NCBI RefSeq assembly: GCF_020882245.1
Contig: NC_083597.1
Coordinates: forward strand, 30,048,652 to 30,112,651
Origin: Rhopalosiphum padi
Lineage: Eukaryota; Arthropoda; Insecta; Hemiptera; Aphididae
Direction: 5' to 3'
DNA length: 64,000 bases
Shown here: positions 63,023-64,000 of the stretch, one piece after another
Layout of the letters: each line of letters begins with the position of its first letter
Position numbering within the stretch: position 1 is the first letter of the stretch
Made by a program: the position numbers and the translations under genes
The notes under the pieces: model-generated
What the model saw: only the letters and a program-made list of their open reading frames with translations
The model's database searches: none
Told to the model about the DNA's origin: nothing

Positions 63023-64000
63023 ATATAATATTAATTTTCACTTTGTATTCTATAACTTTAGATACTATTAATTATCATTTTTTTAGCTAGAAATATATTA
63101 TTACCTAATCAACCAAGTAGGTTATGTTATCCTATATTAATTTTCATTGTTAATTTATATTATATAAATAAACATTTTTATTCAAAAGTTATGACTCATG
63201 AGATAATATTCTATTCAAATTTCAAGTATTATATTTACATTTTAAATATATTATTATTATTATTATTTTTGAAAACAAATTTTTCAAGTTATTATAATTT
63301 ATTAATTTTTATTTAAGATAAATTTATATTTATATATTATATCGACCTGTAACAATGTATATCTAAGTAATAATTAAAATTGTATAAGAAAACAATTTAA
63401 ATATATTTCATTAATAAAAAATAATCAATATTATTATTTTTTATTTATAATAATAATTATAATATCGTATTTTTCATTACATAATCCCTTATAAAATTCA
63501 TCGAGAATAAAACTTTGAAAATTAATATTTATACTTTTAGTGGTCTATTCATATCTTTTAGATAATTAAAGATTACATTTTTAAATACATATCGTTTCGA
63601 TATTTAAAAAATATGATTAGACTAATGATTATTGTTAATTTTAAATGTCAATTTTAAAAAATAAAAATACATCTCTTCTAAACTATGAACATCGAACAGT
63701 ATTCAAAATAAATTAAAACACTCGGTATGTATTTTAAAATTTGTTTTGAACATTGTTGATAAACATGCATAATGGTAGTGATACCTTAATGTGACCGTCA
63801 ATCTTTCTTCAGCACTTATTGGGTTACGTAAATGGGTAATCTCTTTAGTAATTTTTGGCCTCATTTTTTCTAATAGCTCTTCAAATGACAAGATCGACAT
63901 ACGATAATAATCGAAAAATTTTTCGGGGTATTTTTTGATGTCATTGAAAAAGGTTGTAAATCGCATATCACTCTCTCGATTACTATTAAGTGGATGGACC
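60180..64000 (-). CDS. PIF/Harbinger transposase (DDE superfamily nuclease), 5' end outside window
   Basis: The large exon 61077-60180 ends in TAG. It joins in frame (phase 2, donor AAG|GTATCA, acceptor GAGCAG) to an upstream exon 63785 to beyond 64000; about 370 residues are visible. The N-terminal part has the VHPLNSNR...FFDYYRMSILSFEELL pattern that opens these transposases. The large exon carries the DDE_Tnp_4-type core: CLGSIDGKHIRC (first Asp), DVGAYGREADSNVF, VADEAFGL, then RRTVECAFGVLANKW (conserved Glu) and CCVLHNFV. It catalyses cutting and joining of the element's ends. No stop or frameshift interrupts the visible part, so it may be active. The true start and any further 5' exon lie beyond the edge. 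Its intron (63784-61078) contains exons 2 and 3 of the opposite-strand MADF-BESS gene. Confidence 0.9.

Larger units (their letters stand above)
59238..64000. mobile_element. PIF/Harbinger-type DNA transposon, left end to window edge
   Basis: The element starts close to GGCCTCTAAGTGCCGGATCA. It has a 270-base subterminal zone rich in ACCGAT/ATCGGT and GTTGCGG/CCGCAAC words on both strands, which could bind the element's own proteins. Inside are a MADF-BESS protein gene (plus) and a DDE transposase gene (minus). A two-gene plan of transposase plus a Myb/MADF-like DNA-binding protein is characteristic of PIF/Harbinger. The right inverted end and the 3-bp target duplication lie outside the window, so the exact boundary is unproven. 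Confidence 0.7.

Overview
The window is AT-rich invertebrate nuclear DNA with spliced genes, GT-AG introns, long intergenic spacers and many short non-autonomous transposons. Base composition, the frequent TAGGTAC/GTACCTA-type words and the kinds of genes and repeats suggest a hemipteran, most likely an aphid. That assignment is an inference from sequence style, not from a database match. No bacterial operon, CRISPR array, rRNA or canonical tRNA was seen.

Layout. 1-6.2 kb has no convincing gene; it holds a small GC-rich dyad minisatellite and AT-rich repeat-like sequence. 6.2-9.9 kb (minus) is a complete six-exon GDP-L-fucose synthase gene (321 codons). It faces a possible plus-strand gene start at 10.48-10.67 kb across a shared upstream region. 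10.7-17.3 kb is gene-poor and carries several inverted-repeat elements: an apparently minimal transposon, a long-armed inverted-repeat element, a hairpin element and a hAT-type MITE with an intact duplication. 17.6-18.5 kb is a CpG-rich island, the best candidate for the promoter and 5' exon of the next gene. 21.7-37.1 kb (plus) is a complete 12-coding-exon gene for a 660-residue DUF229, sulfatase-fold, membrane-anchored protein, with several MITEs in its introns. 37.1-48.4 kb is gene-poor and contains a hAT MITE, a 609-bp element with perfect 22-bp inverted ends and a decayed hAT transposase tail. 48.4-55.1 kb (plus) is a complete five-exon short-chain dehydrogenase gene of the L-xylulose (dicarbonyl) reductase type (240 residues). 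55.1-58.9 kb is repeat-derived.

58.9 kb to the right edge is a PIF/Harbinger-type DNA transposon, apparently inserted into a LINE-like 5' fragment. It encodes a MADF-BESS DNA-binding protein (plus, 3 exons, 317 aa, complete) and a DDE transposase (minus, running off the right edge). The two genes interdigitate on opposite strands: the main transposase exon lies inside intron 1 of the MADF-BESS gene, and MADF-BESS exons 2 and 3 lie inside the transposase intron. This is the most unusual architecture in the window. Both reading frames are intact, so the element may be young or still active.

The cellular genes are not functionally linked to one another: one acts in nucleotide-sugar synthesis, one is a secretory-pathway phosphatase/sulfatase-fold protein and one is a carbonyl/xylulose reductase. 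The exon models were built by hand from reading frame, splice sites and phase, and all three cellular genes close without a frame break.
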